Below, piece by piece: positions 18,135 to 27,008 of a stretch of DNA of 64,000 nucleotides (position 1 is its first letter; every line of letters begins with the position of its first letter). The stretch covers positions 573,743 through 637,742 of the forward strand of contig CAVSGZ010000013.1 of assembly GCA_963727765.1 (NCBI GenBank), in the 5' to 3' direction. Source of the DNA: FEN-299 sp963727765. Lineage in GTDB: Bacteria > Acidobacteriota > Vicinamibacteria > Vicinamibacterales > Fen-181. The notes beneath the pieces were generated by a model. That model was given only the letters and a program-made list of their open reading frames with translations, searched no databases and was not told the origin of the DNA. Made by a program: the position numbers and the translations under genes.

Positions 18135-18947
18135 TTACACGGTCGGCGATGGACCCGGCGTGGAATTTCTGCGCGCATGGCGCGCGAGGAACTCCCGGGC
18201 CAGCGCCAGGTACGCTTCTGCGCCGCGTGATTTCACGTCGTACAACACCACCGGAATCCCGTGGCTTGGCGCCTCTCCTAGCCTGATGTTGCGCGGGATC
18301 ACGGTGTCGAACGTCTTCTCTTTGAAGAACTGTCGCACGTCGCGTGCCACCTGCTGCCCCAGGTTCGTCCGCTCGTCGTACATCGTCAGCAGCACGCCTT
18401 CGATGTCGAGCGAGGGATTGAGCGCCGCGCGGACACGGCGCATTGTCGCGACGAGGTCGGCGAGCCCCTCGAGCGCGAAGTACTCGCAGTGCAGGGGGAT
18501 CAGGACCGAGTCGGCGGCGACCAGCGCGTTGAGCGTCAGCAGGCCGAGCGACGGCGGACAGTCGATGAAGAGGTAGTCGAACCGCTCGGCCAGCGGCCGG
18601 ACGAGGCGGCGCAGGCGCTGCTCGCGCGCCAGCAAGCCGACCATTTCGATCTCGGCGCCGGTCAGGTCGTGGTCGGCCGGAATGACCGACAGGCCCCCGA
18701 TCGTCGTCGGCCGGATCATCGGCGCAAGGTCCATGTCGAAGTCTGCGGCGGTGAGGGCCGTATAGATCGACTGGTCGCGGGAGACCTGGTCGCGCATGCC
18801 GACGCCGCTCGTCAGGTTGGCCTGGGGGTCGACATCGATGAGCAACACCCGACGTTCGGCCAGGGCGAGCGACGCGGCAAGATTGATCGCCGTCGTGGTC
18901 TTGCCGACCCCGCCCTTCTGGTTGGCTACGGCAATTATCCTGCCCAT
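18135..18947 (-). CDS. parA: chromosome partitioning ATPase ParA (Soj)
   Basis: A 270-aa deviant-Walker ATPase that moves or positions the origin with ParB-parS. ATG 18947 gives MGRIIAVANQKGGVGKTT, with the Walker A KGGVGKT near residues 11-17; an upstream in-frame ATG at 18983 would add 12 non-conserved residues. VLLIDVDPQANLT and DYLFIDCPPSLGLLT are the other nucleotide-site motifs. The location between rsmG and parB near the origin is the classical arrangement. Confidence 0.95.
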   Translation of the reverse strand: MGRIIAVANQKGGVGKTTTAINLAASLALAERRVLLIDVDPQANLTSGVGMRDQVSRDQSIYTALTAADFDMDLAPMIRPTTIGGLSVIPADHDLTGAEIEMVGLLAREQRLRRLVRPLAERFDYLFIDCPPSLGLLTLNALVAADSVLIPLHCEYFALEGLADLVATMRRVRAALNPSLDIEGVLLTMYDERTNLGQQVARDVRQFFKEKTFDTVIPRNIRLGEAPSHGIPVVLYDVKSRGAEAYLALAREFLARHARRNSTPGPSPTV

Positions 18948-19112
18948 TTTCAACAACTTACAGCGTTTTACCGCGGGGCACATCGTGCGTGAAGACGATG
19001 TCGCGGTGCCGGGTCGTGCCGACGCCTGATGGGCGCCGGAGACTGGTCATTATTTCAGGCCGCGGCCGATATTGCGAGGGAATTCTGCTGGGACCACCAA
19101 GGCGGCGGAGAT

Positions 19113-19128
19113 TGTTCCACGTGGAACC
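19113..19128. promoter_or_regulatory. parS site 1
   Basis: TGTTCCACGTGGAACC matches the near-universal parS palindrome TGTTTCACGTGAAACA at 13 of 16 positions and keeps the core CACGTG. It lies between parA and rsmG. Confidence 0.88.
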
Positions 19129-19148
19129 CCGGCGGTGACTCCCGCGAC

Positions 19149-19164
19149 TGTTCCACGTGAAACA
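19149..19164. promoter_or_regulatory. parS site 2
   Basis: TGTTCCACGTGAAACA differs from the parS consensus at one position. It directly abuts the rsmG stop codon, and its start is 36 bp from the start of site 1. Confidence 0.93.
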
Positions 19165-19845
19165 TCAGCTATTGCACGGCGCTGTCGCGGCCGCTGCTTC
19201 CCTCTTCCTCAGCACGAGCAGCCGGCTTTGCAGCGATTCGACGAGGCCGTAGGTTGCCTGCGGCACAAGCAGCGGCGTCAGCGTCGCCGGCAGGTCGGCC
19301 GCAGAGGGTCCGCGAAACAGCAGGAACTCCCCTCCCGGCTTGAGGAACGCCTGCAGGCCGAGCAGGATCTTCGGCTCCACCCTGACGGCGCGCAGCGTGG
19401 CCGCGTCGAAGGCCTCATGGAATTCCGGGCGGCTCAACAGCATCTCGTAGCGCGCCGTTTCCACTAGAAGGTCGACGCCCAGCTGTCGCCCGGCCTCGCG
19501 CAGGAACGCGCACTTGCGCGTCTTTGCTTCGACGAGCGTGAACGCCACCTCAGGCCTTGCGAGCTTCATGGGGATGGCCGGAGAGCCGCCGCCTGAACCG
19601 ATATCGATCGCCGTGGCTACGCCGGCCTCCAAGTGCCTGATTGCCGCAAGCGGCTCGATCAGCAGGCGGTCCACCGCCTTGTCGGCGTCGCGCGAAAGGT
19701 CCAATGCTGTCAGGTTGATCTTCGCGTTCCACGCGGCAAGCAGACGGAAGTAGGTCTCGAGCCTTTCGAGAAGTTCGTCGGACACTTGCACGTCGGCCTT
19801 TCTGGCCCGTCGGCGCACGCGTTCGGAGAACTCCTTGCTGGTCAT
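19165..19845 (-). CDS. rsmG: 16S rRNA (guanine527-N7)-methyltransferase
   Basis: A 226-aa SAM-dependent methyltransferase (GidB). LLAAWNAKINLTAL is the family N-terminal motif, ATAIDIGSGGGSPAIPMKL the SAM motif I, and FTLVEAKTRKCAFLREAGRQ the next conserved block. ATG 19845 (MTSKEFSERV) is chosen over the longer reading from 19869. It follows mnmG by 69 nt in the standard order mnmE-mnmG-rsmG-parA-parB. Its stop codon touches parS site 2. Confidence 0.93.
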   Translation of the reverse strand: MTSKEFSERVRRRARKADVQVSDELLERLETYFRLLAAWNAKINLTALDLSRDADKAVDRLLIEPLAAIRHLEAGVATAIDIGSGGGSPAIPMKLARPEVAFTLVEAKTRKCAFLREAGRQLGVDLLVETARYEMLLSRPEFHEAFDAATLRAVRVEPKILLGLQAFLKPGGEFLLFRGPSAADLPATLTPLLVPQATYGLVESLQSRLLVLRKREAAAATAPCNS

Positions 19846-19914
19846 GATTCTCCCGCAATCCTTACACACTATCGGCCCGATAATCCGACGACTTTCATGC
19901 GGTTCTCGATTTCG

Positions 19915-21801
19915 CTAGGCCTCGTCCGTCTCCGGGGCGCCTCGGCGTCTGCGCCACTGCTCGACATGAAAGCCGATGACCGCGACGGCTGCCGGCGTGA
20001 CACCTGGTATACGGCTCGCCTGGCCAAGCGTCTCCGGCCTGACGAGCGACAGTCGCTCGACCGCTTCGCGCGTCAACCCCGGCAGCCCGCTGTAATCGAA
20101 GCCGTCAGGGATGACCCGGTGTTCTTCCCTCTTCGTGCGGGCCACGGCCGCCCGTTCTCGCTCGATGTAACCGGCATACTTTACGTCGGCTTCGATCGCC
20201 GCGCGGTCGGTGTCCTCGTAGCCAGGCTCCGTCTCGAATTCCACCTGCCCGGACGTCAGAAGGTCGGCCAGCCGGACTTCGGGCTGGCAGAGGAGTTGCT
20301 CGGCCGGCACCCGCGCGCCTGTCATGGTCGAGCGAACCAGCGCGCCAGCCAGTCGGGCGCGGTTCCGCTCGAACCGCCCCTGCCGCGCCTCGAATCTCCG
20401 CCACTGTTCGTCGCCCACCAGTCCCGCACGGCGTCCCCTTGGTGTCAGCCGCAGGTCGGCGTTGTCGGTCCGAAGCAGCAGGCGCCGCTCGGCTCGAGAC
20501 GTAAACATCCGGTACGGTTCGACGCAGCCGTGCGTCACCAAGTCATCCACCATCACGCCAATATAGGCCTCGTTGCGATCGAGCAACAGCGGCGGCTCCC
20601 CTTTCACCGCCACGGCCGCGTTGAGGCCGGCCAACAACCCCTGGCCTGCCGCTTCTTCATACCCGCTGGTCCCGTTGATCTGCCCGGCGAGGAACAGGCC
20701 TCTCACCCGCTTGGTCTCGAGCGTGGCCCTGAGTTCGGTTGGCTGGATGACGTCGTACTCGACCGCATACGCCGGCCTCAGCATCTCGGCGTTCTCGAGC
20801 CCGGGCAGCGCGTGCACGATCGCGAGCTGCACGTCCGCCGGCAGGCTCATCGACAGGCCATTGACGTAGATCTCGTCAACGTCAATGCCCTCCGGCTCGA
20901 GCACCAGATGGTGGCGCTCCCTCTCCGGGAACTTCACGACCTTGTCCTCGATCGACGGACAGTAACGCGGCCCGATGCCGGTAATCTGGCCGTTGTAAAG
21001 AGGCGACCTGGCGAGGTTCAGGCGCACGAGCCCGTGGACGGTCGCGTTGGTGTGCAGTTGGTAACAGGCCACCTGCCGCCGTGCGATGCGCCCACTCGAA
21101 AACGAGAACGGGACAATTGGGTGGTCGCCTTCCTGGGGTTCGAAGTGCCCGGCCGCGACTCCCCTGTCGAAATCAATCGATCGGCGATCGAGCCGTGGCG
21201 GCGTGCCCGTCTTGAGGCGCCCCCACCTGAAGCCCTGGGCCTTCAGGGCCTCGCTGAGACCCCGCGTCGATGGCTCCCCGAGCCTGCCGGCCGGCCATTG
21301 TTCGGGGCCGACGTGGATCACGCCGTTCATGAATGTCCCGGCCGCGATCACGAGCGCCCGGCAGCCGACTTCCCTGCCGTCCTCGAGCCGAAGCCCGACG
21401 ACGGCGCTGCCTCGGAAAATCGGCGCAGCGGCTGCGCCCTCGATCCATTCGATCCCCGGCTCCCCCTCGAGCGTCGTGCGCATCCAATCCCGATAGGCCC
21501 TCTTGTCCGCCTGCGCCCGCGGTGACCAGACCGCCGCACCGCGGCTCCGGTTCAGCACGCGGAACTGGATGCCCGTCGCGTCGATCGCGCGGCCCATCAG
21601 GCCGCCCAACGCGTCGATCTCGCGCACGAGGTGGCCTTTTGCCGTCCCTCCAATCGCCGGGTTGCACGACATCAGCGCCACTGTCTCGCGCGACAGCGTA
21701 CAGAGGCCGACCCTGAGCCCGAGCCGCGCGCCGGCCCATGCCGCTTCGCAGCCGGCATGCCCCCCACCTACGACGAGGACGTCGAATGGGCCGGTCATCA
21801 C
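19915..21801 (-). CDS. mnmG: tRNA uridine-5-carboxymethylaminomethyl modification enzyme MnmG
   Basis: A 628-aa FAD- and NADH-dependent partner of MnmE in making (c)mnm5U34 in tRNA. The FAD fold begins FDVLVVGGGHAGCEAAWAGA. SCNPAIGGTAKGHLVREIDA, TGTPPRLDRRSIDF and CPSIEDKVVKFP are family signatures, and the C-terminal helical domain (SGLPGLTREAVERL) binds MnmE. ATG 21801 follows the mnmE stop by 34 nt, so it is an operon partner. Confidence 0.97.
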   Translation of the reverse strand: MMTGPFDVLVVGGGHAGCEAAWAGARLGLRVGLCTLSRETVALMSCNPAIGGTAKGHLVREIDALGGLMGRAIDATGIQFRVLNRSRGAAVWSPRAQADKRAYRDWMRTTLEGEPGIEWIEGAAAAPIFRGSAVVGLRLEDGREVGCRALVIAAGTFMNGVIHVGPEQWPAGRLGEPSTRGLSEALKAQGFRWGRLKTGTPPRLDRRSIDFDRGVAAGHFEPQEGDHPIVPFSFSSGRIARRQVACYQLHTNATVHGLVRLNLARSPLYNGQITGIGPRYCPSIEDKVVKFPERERHHLVLEPEGIDVDEIYVNGLSMSLPADVQLAIVHALPGLENAEMLRPAYAVEYDVIQPTELRATLETKRVRGLFLAGQINGTSGYEEAAGQGLLAGLNAAVAVKGEPPLLLDRNEAYIGVMVDDLVTHGCVEPYRMFTSRAERRLLLRTDNADLRLTPRGRRAGLVGDEQWRRFEARQGRFERNRARLAGALVRSTMTGARVPAEQLLCQPEVRLADLLTSGQVEFETEPGYEDTDRAAIEADVKYAGYIERERAAVARTKREEHRVIPDGFDYSGLPGLTREAVERLSLVRPETLGQASRIPGVTPAAVAVIGFHVEQWRRRRGAPETDEA

Positions 21802-21835
21802 CGCGGCCGGATATCTGAAACCAAGTTCAAGAAGG

Positions 21836-23272
21836 TCATTTCCCGATGCAGAACCGCGAGAAGATGGCGGTCAGCAGATCGTCGGTCGTCCGTCGTCCTG
21901 TGATTTCCTGCAACAACTCAGCTGCCAGCCTGACGTCAGACAAAACAATTTCTTCTGGCGTTTGACCCCCGCCGGCGACCAGCGCAGTTTCTGCTCCTCG
22001 CAACAATTCTGCCGACTGACCTAATAATCCAATGTGCCGTATATTGCTAATATAAACAGGCTCATTTGCGTTACAAAGACCAGCCACTTTGTCAATTGAC
22101 CAAATCAGCCGGTCTATGCCTCGCCCTGTTGTTGCAGAAATGGACAGAACGTCCGCCTCGTCGTTTACCAGGCCATCGCTCGAGAGATCTCGCGCCGCCC
22201 ACGCGCCCGGCAGGTCTCTCTTGTTGGCGACAACGATTCGAGCGGCCGTGTCAGTGGCCCTCAGCAGCCGCCGGTCGTCCTCGGTCAGCGGCATCGAGGC
22301 GTCGAGCACCACGAGGACAACGTCCGCCGCGGCGCTCGCTTTCTCGGCGCGGGCCACGCCTTCGCGCTCGACGGGATCTGACGTCAACCGGACGCCTGCC
22401 GTGTCGACCAGCGTCACCCGCGTCGCCCCCAGCACCACCGCCTCGGTCAGCAGGTCTCTGGTCGTACCGGGCACCGGAGTGACGATCGCGCGGTCGACGC
22501 CAGCGAGCTGGTTGAACAGCGTCGACTTCCCCACGTTCGGCCGCCCGGCGATCGCCACCACGATCCCCTCGCGCACGAGCCGCCCGCGGCGTGCGTCGCC
22601 AAGCAGTGTGTCGATCCGCGCTCGCGCCGCGCGAATCCCCTCGCACGCGTCTCCCGGCGAGATGAAGTGATAGCCCTCCTCCCCGAAATCCGCCGAGGCC
22701 TCGAGCCCCGTCATCAGCTCGAACAGCGCCCGCTCGATTCCGCCGATCCGTTCCGCCAGCGCCCCTTGCAACTGATCGAACGCCACCTTCGCTTGCAGCG
22801 GCGTCGTCGACTCCACAAGATCCCGCACCGCCTCGGCCTGCGTGAGATCGAGGCGCCCGTTGAGGAAGGCGCGCAGCGTGAACTCGCCGGGGCCCGCCAG
22901 CCGCGCGCCGGCCCCGACGCAGGCGGCGATCGCCTCACCGACGATCACCGGGCTTGCGTGCAGGCTGAACTCCACGACGTCCTCACCCGTGTACGAGGCT
23001 GGCGCGGCAAACCAGGTGACGACCGCCTCGTCGACCACTGCCGCCGGCCGTTCGGCGGGCCGCCCGGTGGCGCCGGCGGCGCCAGCGGCCGGATCGTCGG
23101 CGACCATCGTGAGGTGCACGAGCGTGGCGTGCCGGGGTTGAAGCGTAGTGGGGAAGTCGATGAGCCGGGCCGCGATCTCGCGGCTGCGAGGCCCGCTCAG
23201 TCGCACGACGGAGAGGCCTCCGCGGCCGGGCGGGGTCGCGAGGGCGACGATGGTGTCGTCGGGGGAGAACAT
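21836..23272 (-). CDS. mnmE: tRNA modification GTPase MnmE
   Basis: A 478-aa protein with an N-terminal tetrahydrofolate-binding domain (DTIVALATPPGRGGLSVVRL), a helical domain and an inserted G domain. The G domain has P-loop GRPNVGKSTLFN, G3-type DTAGVR and NKRD. The protein ends in FSRFCIGK, the conserved C-terminal cysteine motif needed for modification. A short Ala/Gly/Pro-rich insert lies near residues 60-80. It works with MnmG, which follows directly. Confidence 0.97.
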   Translation of the reverse strand: MFSPDDTIVALATPPGRGGLSVVRLSGPRSREIAARLIDFPTTLQPRHATLVHLTMVADDPAAGAAGATGRPAERPAAVVDEAVVTWFAAPASYTGEDVVEFSLHASPVIVGEAIAACVGAGARLAGPGEFTLRAFLNGRLDLTQAEAVRDLVESTTPLQAKVAFDQLQGALAERIGGIERALFELMTGLEASADFGEEGYHFISPGDACEGIRAARARIDTLLGDARRGRLVREGIVVAIAGRPNVGKSTLFNQLAGVDRAIVTPVPGTTRDLLTEAVVLGATRVTLVDTAGVRLTSDPVEREGVARAEKASAAADVVLVVLDASMPLTEDDRRLLRATDTAARIVVANKRDLPGAWAARDLSSDGLVNDEADVLSISATTGRGIDRLIWSIDKVAGLCNANEPVYISNIRHIGLLGQSAELLRGAETALVAGGGQTPEEIVLSDVRLAAELLQEITGRRTTDDLLTAIFSRFCIGK

Positions 23273-23309
23273 CGCCTGCCGTGCGCGGCGGGGCCAGCCC
23301 CGCCCGCGC

Positions 23310-23777
23310 CTACTTGCGTTCCCTCTTGGCCGTGATGAGCACGGTCTTCACGGCGGCGTCGCCGATGCTCTCGGTGTCGGCGAGTCCCTGTTCGGCCACC
23401 GCCATGTGGACGATGCGCCGCTCGTAGGCGTTGAGCGGGCCGAGCTTCTGCTCGAGGCCGGTGCGCTTGGCCTTCTCGCCGAGGAAGAGCGCCATCTGGC
23501 GCAGCTCGGCGTCCTTGTCGCGGCGAAAATCCATGCAGTCGACAACGACGCGCTGGTGGTCGGGCAGCTCGTCTCGGAAGATCACGGAGGTGATGTGCTG
23601 CAGCGCTTGCAGGCCGTCGGCTTTGTGCCGGAGCAGCAGCTCGCCGTCGTCGCCGGTCAGGTTCACCCGCGGCCCGTCGGGCGTGTCCTCGACCGCCGCC
23701 TCGAGCGACAGGCCCATGGCCGTCGTCACGCTCTTCACGAAGTCCAGCAGCCGCGCGTTCAGGTCGAGATCATCCAC
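23310..23777 (-). CDS. Jag/KhpB-like R3H-KH RNA-binding protein
   Basis: A 155-aa protein of the Jag (SpoIIIJ-associated)/KhpB family, an RNA-binding factor normally encoded next to yidC. A KH-type fold (GDDGELLLRHKADGLQALQHI) is followed by an R3H domain (LNAYERRIVHMAVAEQ, with the conserved RRxxH). The N-terminal Jag-N domain is missing, so this is a short form. It lies between yidC and mnmE on the same strand, as in many origin regions. Confidence 0.88.
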   Translation of the reverse strand: MDDLDLNARLLDFVKSVTTAMGLSLEAAVEDTPDGPRVNLTGDDGELLLRHKADGLQALQHITSVIFRDELPDHQRVVVDCMDFRRDKDAELRQMALFLGEKAKRTGLEQKLGPLNAYERRIVHMAVAEQGLADTESIGDAAVKTVLITAKRERK

Positions 23778-23802
23778 GTCGGTTCTCCCTCTTTGTGCTT
23801 CG

Positions 23803-23885
23803 CAGCAGGATTCAGGAGTCGGGAATCAGGAGTGAGTGGGGCGCACTCAATCCCGAGTCCTGAATCCCGATTCCTGAATCCTGAC
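23803..23885. repeat. inverted array of 7-8 bp repeats (GGAATCA type)
   Basis: Left-side units of the form GATTCAGGAGTCGGGAATCA are followed about 40 bp later by right-side units reading GAATCCCGATTCCTGAATCC. This makes an imperfect inverted repeat of about 35 bp per arm between jag and yidC. It could fold as a long hairpin and act on mRNA stability. The same type recurs near 47471 and 62333. Confidence 0.75.
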
Positions 23886-23905
23886 TTCTGCGGCCCGCGA
23901 ATCGC

Positions 23906-25666
23906 TCACGCGGGCTTCGTCTTCAGTCTCCGCTCGGCCGGCGGCCGCGGCGTGTTCGGCGGCCCCACCACCTTGTTGGTGATGTACTGCTGGCCGATCG
24001 CGAGCAGGTTGCTGAAGAACCAGTACACCGTCAGGCCGCTCGGCATCCACAGGAACATGAAGGTGAAGACGAGCGGCATCATCATCATCATCTTCTGCTG
24101 CGCCGGGTCGCCGCCGGTCGGCGTCATCTTCTGCTGCCACAGCTGGCTGGCGCCCATCAGGATCGGCGTCACGTAGTACGGGTCGTGCGCCGAGAGGTCC
24201 TTGATCCACCAGATGAACGGCTCGCCGCGAAGCTCGATCGCGGCGGAGAGCAGCGAGTAGAACGCGAACAGCACGGGCAGCGTGAGCAGCATCGGGACGC
24301 AGCCGCTCGCCGGGTTCACGCCCTTTTCCTTGTACAGGCTCATCATCTCCGAGTTCATCTTCTGCCGCTCGGGGTCGGTCGCCTTCAGATTCTTGTAGCG
24401 ATCCTGGATAGCTTTCACCTGCGGCTGGATCTCCTGCATCTTCCGCATCGAGACCATGCTCTTGTGCCGCAGCGGGAACATCACCGCGTTGATCAGGAAG
24501 GTGAGGAGGATGATCGCCCAGCCGTAGTTGCCGACGTAGGAGTGGATCCAGACGAGCGCCCGCAGCAGCGGAACCGCGAGGAAATCGAAGATCCCGAAGT
24601 TGATCACGCGCACCAGCTGCAGGTCCGGCCTCGCCGCCTGGAGCACGTCGAAGTCCTTGGGCCCGAAGAAGAACGCCAGGTCGTCCATCGACCGCGCCTG
24701 GCGGACGCCGAACGCCACCAGGTCGGCCAGCTTCGGCGCCGGTGTCTTCTGCGGATCCGCGCCGGCCGGCTCCGGCTCCGTGAACACCGCGCGCGCGTAG
24801 TCCACGCGCACCGTGCGCCTGGGCAGCGCCATCGCGATGAAGTACTGGTCGTCGACACCGGCGGCGGAGAAGTCGCCCTCCTGGACCGGTTCCTTCGAGA
24901 GCGCGATCGCCGCGATCCGCTGCACCTTGCTGCCGCGGACGATGATGGCCTCGGGCTTCTGGATGTAGCGGTTGCTCTCGGCGCCGGGAACCTGGTCGCC
25001 GAGGCCGGCGCCCCACAGCACCGTCGGATTCATCGTGCGGCCGCCGACCTGCACGTCCGCCGCGACCCGGACGATGTAGCCGCCCGGCTCGAAGGTGAAG
25101 ACCTTGCGCGCCTTCAGGCCGAATCCGTCCTCGAACTCGAACACGATCGTCTGCCCGACGCGCGTCGCGTCCACGCTGCCGGCCGCGGCCGCACCGGTCA
25201 CCCGGTAGAGCGCGTCCTTCAGACGGGCGGTCGCGTTCGCATCGTCGACCATCAGATCGAACGGGCGGGTCCGGCCAGGCTCGAGATAGCCCGGCACCAG
25301 TTCCTGCGGCTGCTTCTGCAGGTCGCGGAACGCCTTCAGCTTCCAGCTCTTGAGCTTGGCGCCGCGAGTGGTGAACACGGCCCTGATGGTCCGCGTCTCG
25401 ACGACGATGTCGCGCTCCAACGCGTCGGCCACAACCGCCTGCGTGGGCGCCGCGGAAGCCGCCGCGGCGGCCGACACTATCGCCGCCGTCTGGGCCGCCC
25501 CGGTCGATCCGGTCCCCGTGTTCGCCACAGGGGCGCCCGGGCTGGCCGTGGCTGCCGCCGGCGTCTCGCGCTTCGCCTTGTCGGCCGCCGGCTTCAGGAC
25601 GAAGAGCTGGTAGGCGTAGAGCACCAGGAAGGAGAGGAAGATCGCGACGAGAAGACGTTTTTCCAT
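23906..25666 (-). CDS. yidC: membrane protein insertase YidC
   Basis: A 586-aa insertase of the Gram-negative type. MEKRLLVAIFLSFLVLYAYQL (start 25666) is the first membrane helix. A large periplasmic beta-domain follows (about 60-330, DIVVETRTIRAVFTTRGAKL), then the conserved five-helix core (VGNYGWAIILLTFLINAVMF, CVPMLLTLPVLFAFYSLL, TFMFLWMPSGLTVYWFFSNL). The conserved core Arg region is present in 'LRHKSMVSMRKMQEIQP'. An upstream extension to 25795 exists in frame but overlaps yidD and is rejected. It ends in a basic tail (RRLKTKPA). Confidence 0.96.
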   Translation of the reverse strand: MEKRLLVAIFLSFLVLYAYQLFVLKPAADKAKRETPAAATASPGAPVANTGTGSTGAAQTAAIVSAAAAASAAPTQAVVADALERDIVVETRTIRAVFTTRGAKLKSWKLKAFRDLQKQPQELVPGYLEPGRTRPFDLMVDDANATARLKDALYRVTGAAAAGSVDATRVGQTIVFEFEDGFGLKARKVFTFEPGGYIVRVAADVQVGGRTMNPTVLWGAGLGDQVPGAESNRYIQKPEAIIVRGSKVQRIAAIALSKEPVQEGDFSAAGVDDQYFIAMALPRRTVRVDYARAVFTEPEPAGADPQKTPAPKLADLVAFGVRQARSMDDLAFFFGPKDFDVLQAARPDLQLVRVINFGIFDFLAVPLLRALVWIHSYVGNYGWAIILLTFLINAVMFPLRHKSMVSMRKMQEIQPQVKAIQDRYKNLKATDPERQKMNSEMMSLYKEKGVNPASGCVPMLLTLPVLFAFYSLLSAAIELRGEPFIWWIKDLSAHDPYYVTPILMGASQLWQQKMTPTGGDPAQQKMMMMMPLVFTFMFLWMPSGLTVYWFFSNLLAIGQQYITNKVVGPPNTPRPPAERRLKTKPA

Positions 25667-25671
25667 GAAAG

Positions 25672-26067
25672 CTAGCGAAGGCGTCCGCCCGGGCAGCCGG
25701 GCGACGGCGAAAGGGAAGTCCGCTGTTCCGGAACCGGGTCGAAGCCGCTCGATCCAAACGGGTGGCACCTCGCCAGGCGCCTCAGTCCCAGCCATCCGCC
25801 CGACACGACGCCGTGGCGGCGCACCGCCTCAGCCATGTACTGCGAACAGGACGGCGCGTAGCGGCACGAGCCGCCGACAAGCGGCGACAGGGTCACCTGG
25901 TAGCCGCGGACGGCGGCCAGCAGCGCGCGCGCCGCCCACGACGGCCGCTCCTGCGTCTGCGGCCCGTTCGACCCGGGGCCGGGCTCCTCATCGCCCGGCC
26001 GGCCTGGCCTGCCCGGCCCGGCGCAATGCGTAACGGAATTCGGCGTCAAGCGTGTGGTTGTCGGCAT
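25672..26067 (-). CDS. yidD: membrane protein insertion efficiency factor YidD
   Basis: A small amphipathic membrane-associated protein of the YidD family. The conserved core RGYQVTLSPLVGGSCRYAPS continues as CSQYMAEAV and includes three conserved cysteines, followed by RLARCHPF and GFDPVP. The start is uncertain: ATG 26067 or TTG 26049 both overlap rnpA by 60-80 nt and give an N-terminal extension of 35-45 residues relative to typical members. No better start was seen. The position between rnpA and yidC is canonical. Confidence 0.85.
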   Translation of the reverse strand: MPTTTRLTPNSVTHCAGPGRPGRPGDEEPGPGSNGPQTQERPSWAARALLAAVRGYQVTLSPLVGGSCRYAPSCSQYMAEAVRRHGVVSGGWLGLRRLARCHPFGSSGFDPVPEQRTSLSPSPGCPGGRLR

Positions 26068-26359
26068 TGAGCATGTCCGGCCGAGGGATCACCACGATAT
26101 CGAGCCCCTGGGGGAGGTCGTTCTGCCTGAACAGCTCGCGCACGAGGCGCTTGGCCCGGTTTCGGACGACCGCGCCGCCCAGCTTCTTGGTGGCGGCGAT
26201 CCCGAGACGGCTGCCGCCCGAGGCGTTGCGGAGGGCGATGACGGTCATCAGCCGCGCGCGGATCCGCACCCCTTGTTCGTAGACCCGCAGGAACTCGGGG
26301 CGACGCCGTATCCGCGCCGAGGCGGGGAAGGCGTGCGGCCTGGTCGAACCGTGCTCCAC
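25988..26359 (-). CDS. rnpA: ribonuclease P protein component
   Basis: A 123-aa protein subunit of RNase P, which matures tRNA 5' ends. It begins MEHGSTRPHAFPASARIRRR, contains the central cleft segment RIRARLMTVIAL and the RNR motif as LGGAVVRNRAKRLVRELFR. The basic composition is typical. It lies 21 nt after rpmH and overlaps yidD. Confidence 0.93.
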   Translation of the reverse strand: MEHGSTRPHAFPASARIRRRPEFLRVYEQGVRIRARLMTVIALRNASGGSRLGIAATKKLGGAVVRNRAKRLVRELFRQNDLPQGLDIVVIPRPDMLNADNHTLDAEFRYALRRAGQARPAGR

Positions 26360-26380
26360 GGGAATGCCCGCTGGCGGCGG

Positions 26381-26521
26381 CTACACCGAAACGGTGAGGC
26401 GCTTGCGGCCCTTGGCGCGGCGCCGCTTCAGCACGAGCCGGCCGCCCTTGCTGGCCATCCGAACGAGGAACCCGTGTGTCTTCTTCCGACGACGATTATT
26501 GGGCTGAAACGTGCGCTTCAT
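26381..26521 (-). CDS. rpmH: 50S ribosomal protein L34
   Basis: A 46-aa ribosomal protein starting MKRTFQPNNRRRKKTHGFLV at 26521 and ending RLTVSV with TAG at 26381-26383. The sequence is a textbook L34, highly basic. It is the first gene of the leftward rpmH-rnpA-yidD-yidC operon beside the origin and has a strong promoter upstream. Confidence 0.98.
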   Translation of the reverse strand: MKRTFQPNNRRRKKTHGFLVRMASKGGRLVLKRRRAKGRKRLTVSV

Positions 26522-26579
26522 GGTCAGTTCCTGTCCGCCGAAACTCGGCCGTCACTTGTCACGAGATGCCGAACTTTTA

Positions 26580-26609
26580 ATTGTACCGGAGCGCTTTGCC
26601 CACTGTCAA
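26580..26609 (-). promoter_or_regulatory. sigma70-type promoter of the rpmH operon
   Basis: On the minus strand TTGACA (26609-26604), an 18-bp spacer and TACAAT (26585-26580) lie about 60 bp upstream of the rpmH start. A perfect -35 and five of six -10 bases make this one of the best promoter matches in the window. Confidence 0.8.
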
Positions 26610-26771
26610 ACCGCGGCGCGGGGAGGCCGCACGAGTTCACCTCGCAAATCTAGCGTGCGCCCCACCCGAAAGCTCGCCCCCCGGGCGGCTGATTCTGTGG
26701 TACATTGGCGAGCCTTCCTCCCTCTCGCTCGGGCCGGAGGACGCGCACCAGCGGCCGGCTCATCAGGGCAG

Positions 26772-26803
26772 TTTTCCACATCTGTGGAAAAATCTGTGGA
26801 AAA
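26772..26803. promoter_or_regulatory. cluster of three DnaA boxes upstream of dnaA
   Basis: TTTTCCACA at 26772-26780 and TGTGGAAAA at 26783-26791 and 26795-26803 are one-mismatch versions of the DnaA box TTATCCACA, the first in opposite orientation to the others. They probably serve both origin function and dnaA autoregulation. Confidence 0.8.
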
Positions 26804-27008
26804 CGGCCCTGCCAAAGCCCGCGCCCCGCAAAAGGGCTCGATTTTGCGCGATTCCCGGCGGGCGAAGGCGGCCCGGAGCCATGCCGGAAGGGCCGTTGGC
26901 GCGGTCCGGGGGCTGTGGAAGGGCCCCGTTTCGGCGCCTCGCGTGGCGAAAGTCGGGCGGGGCCGCCGGAAATCAGGTCGTTTCGGCGGACCGGACGGGC
27001 GGGACATC

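Larger units (their letters stand above)
26522..27008. other. non-coding rpmH-dnaA spacer, left part of oriC
   Basis: A 487-bp spacer between divergent rpmH and dnaA. It holds the rpmH promoter at 26580-26609 and three DnaA-box-like 9-mers at 26772-26803. The rest (26804-27008) is GC-rich and shows no gene, repeat or RNA that I recognise. A promoter for dnaA must lie here, but none stands out. Confidence 0.7.

Noticed and set aside
23906..25795. YidC with a 43-residue N-terminal extension
   Set aside because: The extension overlaps yidD; MEKRLLVAIFLSFL is the expected first helix.
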